From Pseudomonadota bacterium (GTDB taxonomy: Bacteria; Pseudomonadota; Gammaproteobacteria; Steroidobacterales; Steroidobacteraceae), in contig JAJYAM010000004.1 of assembly GCA_021779535.1 (NCBI GenBank), forward strand, positions 21,763 to 85,762: 64,000 bases of DNA, given 5' to 3'. The first letter of the stretch is position 1. Every line of letters begins with the position of its first letter. Made by a program: the position numbers and the translations under genes. This document shows, piece by piece, positions 1 through 13,354 of this stretch. The notes beneath the pieces were generated by a model, which was not told the origin of the DNA, did not search any database, and was given only the letters and a program-made list of their open reading frames with translations.

Positions 1-123
1 ATCGACATCGAACAGGTCAAATGGGTCGTGCTGATGGTGCTGTTCAGCCAACCGGGCCAGGAATCGGCGTACGCGCGCATGGAAGACCTCGTCTTCGAGG
101 AACGCGGCGAAGCGCTCCACTGA
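1..123 (+). CDS. smg: Smg family protein (DUF494), C-terminal fragment
   Basis: Translation from base 1: [40 protein letters not shown], the typical Smg C-terminus, directly upstream of topA. 5' end cut by the window. Confidence 0.85.
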   Translation: MDIEQVKWVVLMVLFSQPGQESAYARMEDLVFEERGEALH

Positions 124-131
124 AGACGTCC

Positions 132-2717
132 TTGAGCGCGAACCTCGTCATCGTCGAGTCGCCTGCGAAGGCGAAGACCATCAAGAAGTACCTCGGGAAG
201 GATCACGAGGTCCTCGCCTCGTACGGGCACGTCCGCGACCTGGTCCCGAAGGAAGGTGCGGTCGATACCGCCCATCACTTCGCGATGAAATATCAGATCG
301 TCGAGCGCAATCAGAAACACGTCGATGCGATCGTACGGGCATTGCGCAAGGCCGACACGTTGTACCTCGCGACCGACCCCGATCGCGAGGGCGAGGCGAT
401 CTCCTGGCATCTGCACGAACTGCTGAAGGCGAAGGGTGCGCTCGAGGGAAAGCGGGTGCACCGCGTCGTGTTCTACGAGATCACGAGGAACGCGGTGCGC
501 GACGCGATGACGCACCCCCGCGACCTGTCGCTCGACCTGGTGAACGCCCAGCAGGCGCGTCGCGCGCTCGATTTCCTCGTCGGCTTCAACCTCTCGCCGC
601 TGCTGTGGAAGAAGGTCCGTCCCGGCCTGTCGGCGGGCCGCGTGCAGAGTCCGGCGTTGCGGATGATCTGCGAGCGCGAGGACGAGATCGAGGCCTTCCG
701 CGCGCGCGAGTACTGGACGATCGACGCGGAACTCGAGCAAGGCGGGCAACGGTTCCCCGGGAAGCTGATCGAATACCGCGGCGCGAAGGTCGAGCAGTTC
801 AGTTTCACCAGCGAGGCGGCGGCACGCGAGGTCGAGCAAACCGTCACGCGGATCGCCGGCGGCACGCTCACGGTGAACACGGTCGAGCGCAAGCAGCGAC
901 GCCGCAACCCGGCGCCGCCGTTCACGACGTCGACCCTGCAACAAGAGGCCGCCCGGAAACTCGGCTTCAGCGCGCAGAAGACGATGCGGGTTGCCCAGCA
1001 ACTCTACGAGGGCGTCGACATCGGCGACGGCGCGGTCGGTTTGATCACGTACATGCGCACCGACTCCTTGAACCTCGCGCAGGAAGCGGTCGGTCAGATT
1101 CGCGACGTGGTCGTCGAACTCTACGGCCGCGAGGGATTGTCCGAGGAACCGCGCGTGTATCGCACGAAGTCGAAGAACGCGCAGGAAGCCCACGAGGCGA
1201 TCCGGCCGACCGCGGCGACGATCCTGCCGGCGCAGCTCGAGGGCAAGCTCGACCCGGATCAGTATCGGCTGTATTCGTTGGTCTGGAAGCGCACCGTCGC
1301 ATGCCAGATGGCGCCGGCGGTGTTCGACACGGTCAGCGTCGACCTGCTCGCCGGACCGGACGGCGCGCACCGGCACGTGCTGCGGTCGACGGGATCGACG
1401 CTCGTCAAGCCCGGTTACATCTCCGTCTATCAAGAGGGGCTGGACGACGCGGTCCAGGACGATTCGGACCATGTGCTGCCGGCGATGCGGGAGGGCGACC
1501 GCATCGCCCTGCGTTCCCTCCTGCCGTCCCAGCACTTCACGGAACCGCCCCCCCGATTCTCCGAAGCCTCGCTCGTGAAGGCGCTCGAGGAATACGGCAT
1601 CGGCCGGCCATCGACCTACGCGTCGATCATCTCGACGCTGCGCGATCGCGAGTACGTGGAGATCGACAACCGGCGGTTCACCGCGACCGACATCGGGAAG
1701 ATCGTGAGCCGGTTCCTCACGCTGTACTTCACGAACTACGTCGACTACGACTTCACCGCAAGAATGGAGGACTCGCTGGACGCGATCGCATCCGGCGAGC
1801 AAGAGTGGGTGCCGCTGCTCGAACGGTTCTGGAAGCCGTTCATCGAACGGGTGCGACACACCGAGGCGACCGTGAGCCGCGACGAGGTCGCTCAAGCCCG
1901 CGACCTCGGGATCGACCCGGCGAGCGGCAAGCCGATGAGCGTTCGGATGGGTCGCTTCGGCCCGTTCGTGCAGATCGGCACGAAGGACGATCCCGACAAG
2001 CCGCGCTTCGCCGGGCTGCGTCCGGGCCAGAAGATGGATACGATCACGCACGGCGAGGCGCTCGAACTCTTCAAGCTGCCGCGCGCCCTCGGGTCCACGC
2101 CGAGCGGCGAACCGATCGTCGCGAACATCGGGCGCTTCGGACCGTACCTCAAGTACGGCGCCAAATACGTGTCGCTGAAGGTCGACGATCCCTATACGGT
2201 CACGCCGGAGCGCGCGCTCGAAGTGATCCGCGAGAAGGAGATCGCCGACGCGAATCGGTTGATCCTCGACTTCCCGGACGCCGGAATCCAGGTGCTCAAC
2301 GGCCGGTACGGCCCTTACATCACCGACAAGGCTCGCAACGCGAAGATCCCGAAGGATCGGGACCCGAAAACGCTGACCCTCGATGAATGCCAGGCGTTGC
2401 TCGCCGCGGCACCCGCCCGCGGCTTCGGCAAGTGGGGACGCAAGGCGGGGGGTGCGAAGACCGCAGGCGCGAAGACCGCGAACGCCAAGCCCGCGGGTGC
2501 GAAGCCCGCCGCAGCGCGGGCGCGTGCCGCGACCGCCGACTCGATCGGCGCCGCGGTGAAGTCCGCGAGCACGGCGCGCGGCACGCGCAGCGCGGTCATC
2601 CCGCGCGGCAAGACACCGACGAAAGCGGCTGCTGGACGAGCCGCGGCGGGCAAGACGGGCACCGCGAAGCGCAAGGCCACGCCGCGAGCGCGGAGCGCGT
2701 CCGGCCGCACCCCGTGA
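132..2717 (+). CDS. topA: DNA topoisomerase I
   Basis: LVIVESPAKAKTIKKYLGKDHEV, DPDREGEAISWHL, GLSAGRVQSPALR, GLITYMRTDS. TTG at 132 is the likely start; the ORF-track start at 21 overlaps smg. Confidence 0.95.
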   Translation: MSANLVIVESPAKAKTIKKYLGKDHEVLASYGHVRDLVPKEGAVDTAHHFAMKYQIVERNQKHVDAIVRALRKADTLYLATDPDREGEAISWHLHELLKAKGALEGKRVHRVVFYEITRNAVRDAMTHPRDLSLDLVNAQQARRALDFLVGFNLSPLLWKKVRPGLSAGRVQSPALRMICEREDEIEAFRAREYWTIDAELEQGGQRFPGKLIEYRGAKVEQFSFTSEAAAREVEQTVTRIAGGTLTVNTVERKQRRRNPAPPFTTSTLQQEAARKLGFSAQKTMRVAQQLYEGVDIGDGAVGLITYMRTDSLNLAQEAVGQIRDVVVELYGREGLSEEPRVYRTKSKNAQEAHEAIRPTAATILPAQLEGKLDPDQYRLYSLVWKRTVACQMAPAVFDTVSVDLLAGPDGAHRHVLRSTGSTLVKPGYISVYQEGLDDAVQDDSDHVLPAMREGDRIALRSLLPSQHFTEPPPRFSEASLVKALEEYGIGRPSTYASIISTLRDREYVEIDNRRFTATDIGKIVSRFLTLYFTNYVDYDFTARMEDSLDAIASGEQEWVPLLERFWKPFIERVRHTEATVSRDEVAQARDLGIDPASGKPMSVRMGRFGPFVQIGTKDDPDKPRFAGLRPGQKMDTITHGEALELFKLPRALGSTPSGEPIVANIGRFGPYLKYGAKYVSLKVDDPYTVTPERALEVIREKEIADANRLILDFPDAGIQVLNGRYGPYITDKARNAKIPKDRDPKTLTLDECQALLAAAPARGFGKWGRKAGGAKTAGAKTANAKPAGAKPAAARARAATADSIGAAVKSASTARGTRSAVIPRGKTPTKAAAGRAAAGKTGTAKRKATPRARSASGRTP

Positions 2718-2746
2718 CGGCGTGATGGCGGGCGAGGCTTGAGCCG

Positions 2747-3694
2747 GTGAGTGCTCTTCGCGACTCGGCCGGTTGGACGCCGGAGACCGCCGGCGCCGCG
2801 GTGCGCGACTACCTGATCGCTCTTCAGCAACGCATCACCGACGCGATCGAGTCGGCGGATGGCACGCGGTTCCGTCGCGACGCCTGGCGACGCGACGAGG
2901 GCGGCGGCGGCGAGAGCCGCATCCTGACCGAAGGGCGCCTCTTCGAGCGCGCCGGGATCAATTTTTCCGACGTGCGTGGGACGCACCTGCCCCCGTCCGC
3001 AACCCAGGAGCGCCATCACATCGCCGGCGCGCCGTTCGAAGCGGTCGGCCTGTCGCTCGTGTTCCATCCGCGCAACCCGTACGTGCCGACGACCCACGCG
3101 AACCTGCGGTTCCTGGTCGCGACCCCGCCGGCGGAAGATCCGATCTGGTGGTTCGGCGGCGGATTCGATCTGACACCGTACTATCCGTTCGACGAAGACG
3201 TGCTGCATTGGCACCGCAACGCCCGCGAGGCCTGCGTGCCGTTCGGCGCCGGGCTCTACGAACGGTGGAAGGACTGGTGCGATCGTTACTTCTATCTACC
3301 GCACCGCGGAGAGACGCGCGGTGTCGGCGGCCTGTTCTTCGACGATCTCAGCGAAGGCGGGTTCGAGCGCTGCTTCGCGCTGCTGCGCAGCGTCGGCGAT
3401 CGGTTCCTGCTCGGATATCTACCGATTCTCGAGCGACGCCAGGACACCCCGTACGCGGACCGCGAGCGCCGGTTCCAGCTGTATCGCCGGGGCCGCTACG
3501 TGGAGTTCAACCTGCTCTACGATCGCGGCACGCTCTTCGGGCTGCAATCGCGAGGACGCACCGAATCCATCCTGATGTCGCTGCCGCCGCTCGTGCGCTG
3601 GGAGTACGATTGGCAGCCGGGTCCCGGCACGACGGAAGCGCTGCTCGCGGAACGCTACCTGAGACCGAGGGACTATCTGGCCGAGCTCTCGTGA
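2747..3694 (+). CDS. hemF: Oxygen-dependent coproporphyrinogen III oxidase
   Basis: GTG start; [57 protein letters not shown]. Confidence 0.96.
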   Translation: MSALRDSAGWTPETAGAAVRDYLIALQQRITDAIESADGTRFRRDAWRRDEGGGGESRILTEGRLFERAGINFSDVRGTHLPPSATQERHHIAGAPFEAVGLSLVFHPRNPYVPTTHANLRFLVATPPAEDPIWWFGGGFDLTPYYPFDEDVLHWHRNAREACVPFGAGLYERWKDWCDRYFYLPHRGETRGVGGLFFDDLSEGGFERCFALLRSVGDRFLLGYLPILERRQDTPYADRERRFQLYRRGRYVEFNLLYDRGTLFGLQSRGRTESILMSLPPLVRWEYDWQPGPGTTEALLAERYLRPRDYLAELS

Positions 3695-3716
3695 CGACGC
3701 GCGCGCCGAGAAGGCG

Positions 3717-4565
3717 ATGAACTACCGGCATCTGTATCACGCGGGCAATTTCGCCGACGTCGCGAAGCACGCCGCGCTGGTCGAGTGCCTGGCGGCGCTG
3801 AAGCGCAAGGACAAGGCGTTCTTCGCACTCGACACCCACGCCGGGGGCGCGGTCTACGACCTGCGCTCGGCGGAGGCGCGCAAATCCGGCGAGGCGGAGC
3901 GCGGCGTGCTGCGGCTGCTCGAACGCGGCTCGAGCGAGCCCGCGCTCGCGAACTATTTCGCCGCGATCGGCGCGCGCGCGGGGGCGCGTCTCGCCCGGTA
4001 TCCGGGATCGGCGGCCTTGATCGCGGCGGCGCTGCGCCCGCAGGACCGCGCGATCCTCGTCGAAGCCGTGCCCGCCGAGGCGCGCGCGGCGGAGCGCGCG
4101 GTCCGCAGCCGGGGCCGGGTTCGCGTCGAGATCGCCGATGGTTACGCCGCGTTGAAGGCGCAGTTGCCGCCACTCGAACGCCGCGGTCTGGTGCTGATCG
4201 ATCCGCCGTACGAGGCGGTCGACGAATGGCGCACGCTCCGGCACGCGTTCCTCGAGGCCTATCGACGCTGGCCGACCGGCCTGTACCTGATCTGGTACCC
4301 GATCCGGGACGTCGGACAGCGACGGGCGGCGCTCACGCGGCTCGAGTCGCTGCGAATCCCGAAGATCCTGAGCGCGGAACTCGCGATCTACACCGAGAGC
4401 GCCGCCGCCGGTCTCGTCGGCAGCGGTCTCGCGATCGTGAATCCGCCGTTCGGACTCGATGCGCGACTCGGCGAGATCTACGCGGCGATCCACCGGCACC
4501 TCGCGGCCGCCGGGGCCGGGTATGCGCAGGTCGCGCGCCTGACCGACGAACGGATGGCACAATGA
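3717..4565 (+). CDS. rlmJ: 23S rRNA (adenine2030-N6)-methyltransferase RlmJ
   Basis: MNYRHLYHAGNFADVAKHAALVECL and VLIDPPYE motif. Confidence 0.93.
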   Translation: MNYRHLYHAGNFADVAKHAALVECLAALKRKDKAFFALDTHAGGAVYDLRSAEARKSGEAERGVLRLLERGSSEPALANYFAAIGARAGARLARYPGSAALIAAALRPQDRAILVEAVPAEARAAERAVRSRGRVRVEIADGYAALKAQLPPLERRGLVLIDPPYEAVDEWRTLRHAFLEAYRRWPTGLYLIWYPIRDVGQRRAALTRLESLRIPKILSAELAIYTESAAAGLVGSGLAIVNPPFGLDARLGEIYAAIHRHLAAAGAGYAQVARLTDERMAQ

Positions 4566-4588
4566 GCGCGACACCGAAGGAGACTCGC

Positions 4589-6733
<2,145 letters not shown>

Positions 6734-6756
6734 TACGCCGGCGCGATGACCCGGGA

Positions 6757-7290
6757 TCACCCGGTCCCGCGATATCGATCCTTGAGCACCACGTACTGCC
6801 GGGCGCCGTAGAGCAGGCGGTCGATCTCTTGGTCTGCGAGTTCCCGCGCCCGCCGGGCGGGATTGCCGAGATACAACCCCCGGGTCGCGAGCGTCTTGCC
6901 CGGCGGCACGACGCTGCCGGCGCCGATGACGACCTCGTCGGCGATCACGGCCCCGTCCAGCACGATCGCGCCCATGCCGATCAGGCAGCGGTCGCCGATC
7001 GTTGCCGCATGCAACACCGCCTTGTGACCCACCGTCACGTCGGCGCCGACCCGCAAGCCGAGGCCGCCCGGCGTGTACGGCCCGTCGTGGACCACGTGGA
7101 GCACGCAACCGTCCTGCACGTTGGTGCGCGCCCCGATGTCGATGCGTTCGACGTCACCGCGCAGCACCGCGAGCGGCCACACCGAGGCGTCGTCACCGAG
7201 GGCGACCCGGCCGATCACCAGGGCCGTCTCGTCGACGAACACGCGCGCACCGAGCTGCGGCCATACTCCTTGGTATTCGCGGATCGCCAT
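6757..7290 (-). CDS. Gamma-class carbonic anhydrase family protein (YrdA-like hexapeptide repeat)
   Basis: MAIREYQGVWPQLGARVFVDETALVIGRVALGDDASVWPLAVLRGDVERIDIGARTNVQDG. Confidence 0.88.
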   Translation of the reverse strand: MAIREYQGVWPQLGARVFVDETALVIGRVALGDDASVWPLAVLRGDVERIDIGARTNVQDGCVLHVVHDGPYTPGGLGLRVGADVTVGHKAVLHAATIGDRCLIGMGAIVLDGAVIADEVVIGAGSVVPPGKTLATRGLYLGNPARRARELADQEIDRLLYGARQYVVLKDRYRGTG

Positions 7291-7295
7291 CCCGG

Positions 7296-8645
7296 TCACC
7301 GCATCGTCACGAGTTCTTCGGCGCTCGTCGGATGGATCGCGATCGTGTCGTCGAAATCCCGCTTGGTCGCACCCATCCGGATCGCGACCGCGAATCCCTG
7401 CAGCATCTCGTCGGCACCGGCGCCGATCACGTGGCAGCCGACGATCCGCTGCTGCGGGCCGGTGCACACGAGCTTCATGTCGGTGCGCGGCTTGCGCGCG
7501 GTCACCGCATGGTACATGCCGACGAAATCCGATCGGTACACGTGGACGTCGTCCCCGTGGCGTGCGCGCGCCTCGGCTTCGGACAGACCGATCGTTCCGA
7601 TCGGCGGATGCGTGAACACGACGGTCGGAATGGCGTCGTAGTCGAGATGCCGATCCTTCGCACCGCCGAACAGGCGGTCGCTCAACCGCCGGCCCGCCGC
7701 GATCGCGACCGGCGTGAGTGCGGCCCGACCCGTCACGTCGCCGATCGCATGCACGCCGTCGACATTGGTGTCCTGGAACTCGTCGGTGATCACGAACCCG
7801 TCCGGATCCACGCGCACGCCCGCGCGCTCGAGCCCGAGATCCGCGGCGTTCGGGCGCCGTCCGATCGCCCACAGCAGCGCATCGAAGCCCTCGAACTCGC
7901 GATCGTCCGCGGCGATCAGCGCGAGCGCGCTTCGGCTCTTGCGCACCGCCGCGGGCGTGACGTGGGTATGCACGACGATTCCCTGGGCGCGCATCTCGCG
8001 CAGCAACGCTTCCCCGAGCATCTCGTCGAAGTGCGTCAACGGCCGGTCCTTGCGCACGAACAGATCGACCGCCGTGCCGAGGCCGTGGAACGCGCCCGCG
8101 AGTTCGCAGGCGACATATCCGCTACCGACGATCGCCACGCGTGCGGGCCGCTCCTCGAGCGCGAAGAACCCGTCCGAGTCGATGCCGAACTCGGCCCCCG
8201 GCAGCGCCGGCACGACCGGGCGACCGCCGGTCGCGATCACGAAGTGCCGCGCGCGAAATTGGCGGCCGGCGGCCTCGACGGTGCCGGCGTCGCGGAACGC
8301 TGCGCGCGCGGCGACGTACTCGACCCCTTTCGCCGCCAGATTGCGCTCGTAGATCGCGTTCAAGCGCGCGACGTAGCCATCGCGCTTGCCCTTGAGCGCC
8401 AGCCAGTCGTGTCCGCCGGGGGCCACGTCGAAGCCGTAATCCTTCGCGTCACCGATCGCCGCGCCGATCTGGGCCGCATTCCACATCACCTTCTTCGGGA
8501 CGCAACCGACGTTCACGCAGGTTCCGCCGAGGCGATGCGATTCGATCACGGCGGCCTTCGCACCGTACTCGGCCGCCCGCTGAGCACAGGCGAGGCCGCC
8601 GCTGCCGCCGCCGACGACGACGAGATCGAGATATTGCGCCGACAC
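7296..8645 (-). CDS. gor: Glutathione-disulfide reductase
   Basis: GTG start; [50 protein letters not shown]-terminal [17 protein letters not shown]. Confidence 0.94.
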   Translation of the reverse strand: MSAQYLDLVVVGGGSGGLACAQRAAEYGAKAAVIESHRLGGTCVNVGCVPKKVMWNAAQIGAAIGDAKDYGFDVAPGGHDWLALKGKRDGYVARLNAIYERNLAAKGVEYVAARAAFRDAGTVEAAGRQFRARHFVIATGGRPVVPALPGAEFGIDSDGFFALEERPARVAIVGSGYVACELAGAFHGLGTAVDLFVRKDRPLTHFDEMLGEALLREMRAQGIVVHTHVTPAAVRKSRSALALIAADDREFEGFDALLWAIGRRPNAADLGLERAGVRVDPDGFVITDEFQDTNVDGVHAIGDVTGRAALTPVAIAAGRRLSDRLFGGAKDRHLDYDAIPTVVFTHPPIGTIGLSEAEARARHGDDVHVYRSDFVGMYHAVTARKPRTDMKLVCTGPQQRIVGCHVIGAGADEMLQGFAVAIRMGATKRDFDDTIAIHPTSAEELVTMR

Positions 8646-8748
8646 GTGCAGTCTCCGTCCCGGGGGATCCGGGCGGCAATGATATACTGCTTCTCCTGCG
8701 GCGCATCGACGGCACGGCCGCGACCGACCGCCGACCGGAAGCGACCGC

Positions 8749-10767
8749 GTGACGAACCCCCTGCTCGAGACGACCGATCTGCCCTCGTTCGACCGCATCC
8801 GCGCGGAGCATGCGCGCCCGGCGCTCGAACGCGTGCTCGCGGAGAATCGGGCGCTCGTCGCAACCGTCGCCGCCCAACCGGAGCCGCGATTCGAGAACGT
8901 GGTCGTCCCGCTGGAGGAGGCGGGCCATCGGCTGAGCCGCGCGTTCTCGCCGATCGGCCACCTGAACGGCGTCGCGAACACGCCCGAGCTGCGCGCGGCG
9001 TACAACGAATGCGTGCCGCTGCTCGCCGAGTACGCCGCCGAGATCGGGCAGAGCGCGGCGCTCGCGTCCGCGTACCGCCGCATCCTCGAGCGCGAAGGAC
9101 CGGCCTTGCCGGCGGACGCGCGCCAGCTGATCGCGAACGCGCTGCGCGATTTCCGGCTCGCGGGCGTGGACCTGCCCCCCGATCGACAGTCGCGCCTGCG
9201 CGCACTCTTGCAGCGCCTCGCGACGCTCGGCGCGAAGTTCGGCGAGAACGTGCTGGACTCGGCTCGGGCCTACGAGCGAGCGATCGACGACCCGGCACAG
9301 CTCGCGGGACTTCCCCCGGACTTCGTCGCGCGAGCGGCCGCGGACGCGGCCGCCGCCGGCCGGACCGGCTGGCTGCTGCACCTCGACCAGCCAACCTACG
9401 CGGCGGTGATGCATGGCGCGGAGAACGTCGCGCTGCGCCGCGCGATCTACGAGGCCTGGGTCACGCGCGCATCGGATCGCGGCCCCACGGCGGATCGCTA
9501 CGACAACGCGCCGCTGATCGAGGAGATCCTCGCAGCACGCCACGAGCTCGCCCGGCTGCTTTCGTTCGAGACCTTCGTCGACTACGCGCTGTCGACGCGA
9601 ATGGCGAAGACCCGGGAGCAGGTCCGGCGGTTCCTCGCGGATCTCGCCGAACGCTACCGCCCCGCCGCCCTCGCGGAATTCGCCGAGCTCGAACGATTCG
9701 CCGGACGGCGGCTCGATCCCTGGGACATCGCATTCTATTCGGAGCGGCTCAAACGGCACCGCTACCAGGTCTCGCAGGAGGAACTGCGCCCGTATTTCCC
9801 GCTGCCGAAGGTGCTGGAGGGCTTGTTCGCGGTCGCCACCCGGCTCTACCGGATTCGGGTGCGCGAGCGCGCCGGCGTCGCCGTGTGGGACGCTGCGGTC
9901 CGCTACTTCGACGTCGAGGACGGCGCCGGACGGCGGATCGCGGGCTTCTACCTCGATCCGTACGCCCGCCCGCGCAAGCGCAGCGGCGCGTGGATGGACG
10001 AATGCGTGGTCGCGAAGCGGCTGCCGACCGGGCATGCGCTGCCGGTCGCGTACCTCGTCTGCAATTTCCCGCCGCCGGTCGGCGCCGCCCCGTCGCTGTT
10101 GACCCACGACGACGTACGCACGCTGTTCCACGAGTTCGGACACGGCCTGCACCATATGCTGACCGACGTCTCCTATCCGAGCATCGCGGGCATCAACGGC
10201 GTCGCCTGGGACGCGGTCGAGCTGCCGAGCCAGTTCATGGAGAACTACGTCTGGCGGCCGGAAGTGCTGCCGTTGATCTCGGCGCACGTCGACAGCGCAG
10301 AGCCGCTGCCGACGGCACTGCTGGAGCGGCTCGTCGGGACACGGACGTTCAACGCCGCGCTCGACACGCTGCGCCAGATCGAACTCGCGTCCTTCGACCT
10401 CGAGCTGCACGCGAACTACGACCCGGGTCGCGGCGCGAACGTCGCGGCGACGCTCGCCGAGGTGCGGCGGCGCGTCGCGGTCACCCCGGCCGCCGAATTC
10501 AACCGCCTGCCGTCGAGCTTCACGCACGTGTTCGCCGGCGGCTATGCGGCGGGTTACTACAGCTACAAGTGGGCCGAGGTGCTGGCGGCGGACGCATTCG
10601 AAGCGTTCGAGGAGGCCGGCGTGTTCGATCTCGGCACCGCCGGCCGGTTCCACGACTCGATACTCGCGCGCGGCGGCAGCCTCGACGCGATGGACGCTTT
10701 CGTCGCGTTCCGAGGCCGTGAGCCGGACGTGGGGGCGCTGTTGCGGCAGACGGGCGTCGGCGGATGA
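8749..10767 (+). CDS. prlC: Oligopeptidase A (M3 metallopeptidase)
   Basis: 672 aa; [14 protein letters not shown] (HExGH) and PSQFMENY. Confidence 0.92.
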   Translation: MTNPLLETTDLPSFDRIRAEHARPALERVLAENRALVATVAAQPEPRFENVVVPLEEAGHRLSRAFSPIGHLNGVANTPELRAAYNECVPLLAEYAAEIGQSAALASAYRRILEREGPALPADARQLIANALRDFRLAGVDLPPDRQSRLRALLQRLATLGAKFGENVLDSARAYERAIDDPAQLAGLPPDFVARAAADAAAAGRTGWLLHLDQPTYAAVMHGAENVALRRAIYEAWVTRASDRGPTADRYDNAPLIEEILAARHELARLLSFETFVDYALSTRMAKTREQVRRFLADLAERYRPAALAEFAELERFAGRRLDPWDIAFYSERLKRHRYQVSQEELRPYFPLPKVLEGLFAVATRLYRIRVRERAGVAVWDAAVRYFDVEDGAGRRIAGFYLDPYARPRKRSGAWMDECVVAKRLPTGHALPVAYLVCNFPPPVGAAPSLLTHDDVRTLFHEFGHGLHHMLTDVSYPSIAGINGVAWDAVELPSQFMENYVWRPEVLPLISAHVDSAEPLPTALLERLVGTRTFNAALDTLRQIELASFDLELHANYDPGRGANVAATLAEVRRRVAVTPAAEFNRLPSSFTHVFAGGYAAGYYSYKWAEVLAADAFEAFEEAGVFDLGTAGRFHDSILARGGSLDAMDAFVAFRGREPDVGALLRQTGVGG

Positions 10768-11582
10768 ACGCCCGGGCGCCGACGGGTCGCCCGGACGCGC
10801 CCGGCACGGCGGTCACGTTCGCGACCTGGAACGTCAATTCGCTGCGAGTCCGGTTGCCGCAGCTCGCGCAATGGCTCGCGGCGAATCCGATCGACGTGGT
10901 CGCGTTGCAGGAGACGAAGCTCGTCGACGAGGAGTTCCCTCGAGCCGAGATCGACGCGCTCGGGTATCGGGAGATCCATTCGGGGCAGCGTACCTACAAC
11001 GGCGTCGCGATCCTGTCGCGCCTGCCGGTCGAGGACGTCGTCACGGCCCTGCCCAAATTCGACGACCCGCAACGGCGGGTGATCGGCGCCACGATCGGCG
11101 GTGTCCGCTTGATCAACGTCTACGCGCCGAACGGTCAGGCGGTCGGCTCCGACAAGTACGCCTACAAGCTGGCGTGGTACGCGGCGCTCGATCGATTCCT
11201 CGGCGCGGAGCTCGAGCGCCACGCTCGCGTGCTGGTGGTCGGCGACTTCAACGTCGCACCTGCGGATCGCGACGTCCACGATCCGGCGGCTTGGACGGGC
11301 TCCGTGCTGGTGAGCCCCGCGGAGCGCATCGCGCTGTCGCGCCTCGAAGCGCTCGGCTTCTGCGACGTGTTCCGCCGCTTCGATCAGCCCGCCGACACGT
11401 TCAGCTGGTGGGACTATCGCCAGGGCGCCTACCGCCGCAATCACGGTCTGCGCATCGATCTGATATACGCGTCACCGACGCTCGCGCCGCGGTGCCGATT
11501 CTGTCGCATCGACCGCGAGCCGCGTGCCTGGGAGCGGCCGTCCGACCACGCGCCTTGCGTCGCCGGCTTTGACTTATCCTAG
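10764..11582 (+). CDS. xthA: Exodeoxyribonuclease III (AP endonuclease family)
   Basis: FATWNVNSLRVRLPQLAQWL, ALQETKLVDEEFP, INVYAPNGQ, GDFNVAPADRDVHDP. ATGA overlap with prlC. Confidence 0.93.
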   Translation: MNARAPTGRPDAPGTAVTFATWNVNSLRVRLPQLAQWLAANPIDVVALQETKLVDEEFPRAEIDALGYREIHSGQRTYNGVAILSRLPVEDVVTALPKFDDPQRRVIGATIGGVRLINVYAPNGQAVGSDKYAYKLAWYAALDRFLGAELERHARVLVVGDFNVAPADRDVHDPAAWTGSVLVSPAERIALSRLEALGFCDVFRRFDQPADTFSWWDYRQGAYRRNHGLRIDLIYASPTLAPRCRFCRIDREPRAWERPSDHAPCVAGFDLS

Positions 11583-11658
11583 GGGTCGCGCCGTGAACGC
11601 GTCACATCGGCGATACCGGCCGATGGCGTACGCACCGCGCACGGCATAAGATCCGGCC

Positions 11659-12654
11659 ATGCGCGAGTTGCGGCGTAACGACTATGACGTGACGAACACC
11701 GTCCGGGTGAGTTCGACGTCGACGGTCGCCACCGCGGTTCGGGAACTGGTGCGCACGGAGTGGCCTGCGGAATCCTTCGAACGGCTCGACCGGGCGTTCG
11801 CGGCGTTCGACCTGCTGTTCACCGGCCGGATGCCCGGATATCACGGCGTCGACACGGTGTATCACGATCGGCAGCACACGCTCGACATGGCGCTCGCGAC
11901 CGCGCGCCTGCTCGTCGGCCACGACCGCACCGCCGGGTCCACCGCGCGACTCGGCCCCGAAAGGGCGATTGCGACCCTCGTGACCGCGCTGTTCCACGAC
12001 GCCGGGTACATCCGCGAAGCCACCGACCAGGAGCATCGCAACGGAGCGGAATTCACCCGCTATCACGTGACCCGCAGCGCCCGCTTCATCGCGCGTTTCC
12101 TGCCGACGATCGGTCTCGATCACTGGGTACCGGTCGCGACGCGAATCGTCCACTTCACCGGATACGAAGTCGCGCTCGCCGAGATCCGCCTCGACGATCG
12201 CCGCGACCGCAAGATGGGGCACCTGCTCGGGACCGCCGATCTGATCGCACAGATGGCGGATCGCTGCTATCTCGAAAAATGCCGCGATCGGCTGTATCCG
12301 GAATTCGTGCTCGGCGGAATCGCCGCGAGTGCCGAGAGCGGCGGGGCACCGCGCGTGCGCTACAGTTCCGGGCTCGACCTGCTGCGGCAAACACCGCGCT
12401 TCGTCCACGAGACGCGCGTCGTGCGGCTCGAACAGGAGTTCGAGCACGCCTACCGCCACGTCGAGCCGCTATTCGACGGCGCGAATCCTTACATGGAAGC
12501 GATCGACCGGAACCTCGCGCACCTCGACCGCGTGCTCCGGACGGAGCGCTGGCGGATGTTGCGCCGCAATCCCCCGCTGTTCACCGTCGATGACGATTCG
12601 TTGCCGCGGGTGCGCGGCTTGATGCTCGATCGGCTGAAGGCCTTGTGGGCCTAG
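11659..12654 (+). CDS. HD-domain phosphohydrolase-like protein
   Basis: YHDRQHTLDMALA, ALFHDAGY, ATDQEHRNGAEFTRYH: HD-type metal ligand motifs. Confidence 0.75.
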   Translation: MRELRRNDYDVTNTVRVSSTSTVATAVRELVRTEWPAESFERLDRAFAAFDLLFTGRMPGYHGVDTVYHDRQHTLDMALATARLLVGHDRTAGSTARLGPERAIATLVTALFHDAGYIREATDQEHRNGAEFTRYHVTRSARFIARFLPTIGLDHWVPVATRIVHFTGYEVALAEIRLDDRRDRKMGHLLGTADLIAQMADRCYLEKCRDRLYPEFVLGGIAASAESGGAPRVRYSSGLDLLRQTPRFVHETRVVRLEQEFEHAYRHVEPLFDGANPYMEAIDRNLAHLDRVLRTERWRMLRRNPPLFTVDDDSLPRVRGLMLDRLKALWA

Positions 12655-12669
12655 CGGCCCGGGAAAGGC

Positions 12670-13344
12670 TCAGAACGTATCGATCGAGGCGACGTAGCGA
12701 GCGTGGATCCGGTGGATCGCGTCGAGCACCACGTCCTTGCCCTCGAGCGGCGCCGACGCGAGCGCGTCCCGCAGCGTCTGCACGTCGAGCGTGCGCACTG
12801 CGCGGTCGGCCACCGGCGCGAAGCTGTAATGCCAGGGTTCGGCCTGAACGCCGCTCCGGCGGCCGCGATAGGGTCGAAAGAAACCGAAGCGCGCCGCATA
12901 CCGCTCTAGCCACGTGCTCGCGCGTTCGAACGGCCCGCCCGCCGCATATTCGGCCGGCTCGAGCCTCACCCCGACGTCGCCCGCAACGGCGCCGCGATCA
13001 TAGAGATCGAGGTCCGTGCCCCAATGATGGCGGCTCGCGCCGGGCAACGCCGACCAGCACAGGATCGCTTCCACCCGCTCCGCCGGCGCCAGCCGGGTGA
13101 TATCGACCGGCGTGCCGTCGGCGCCGGCGGTCGGTCGTCGGCCGGTGTATTTGCCGTTCCAGATCGCCAGCTGGCGCTCGAAATCGCGAAACGCGCTCGC
13201 CGGCACCAGATCGATCCCCGCGGCAAGCGCCGCATGCCGCATTGCGGAAAACGGCCCGACGACCGCGCGGTGCAACCCGCAGTCGAACTCCGCGACGTCG
13301 ACCACGTGACTGCGCACCCGGCCAGTGAGTTCCGCGGGCGTCAT
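12670..13344 (-). CDS. M15-family D-alanyl-D-alanine carboxypeptidase-like (VanY-type)
   Basis: SRHHWGTDLDLYD and EPWHYSF zinc-ligand motifs. Confidence 0.82.
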   Translation of the reverse strand: MTPAELTGRVRSHVVDVAEFDCGLHRAVVGPFSAMRHAALAAGIDLVPASAFRDFERQLAIWNGKYTGRRPTAGADGTPVDITRLAPAERVEAILCWSALPGASRHHWGTDLDLYDRGAVAGDVGVRLEPAEYAAGGPFERASTWLERYAARFGFFRPYRGRRSGVQAEPWHYSFAPVADRAVRTLDVQTLRDALASAPLEGKDVVLDAIHRIHARYVASIDTF

Positions 13345-13354
13345 CGGCGAGCGC

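Noticed and set aside
7002-10721. 1239-aa plus-strand ORF overlapping gor and prlC
   Set aside because: Arg/Pro/Ala-rich frame antisense to gor and out of frame with prlC; no domain-like segments.
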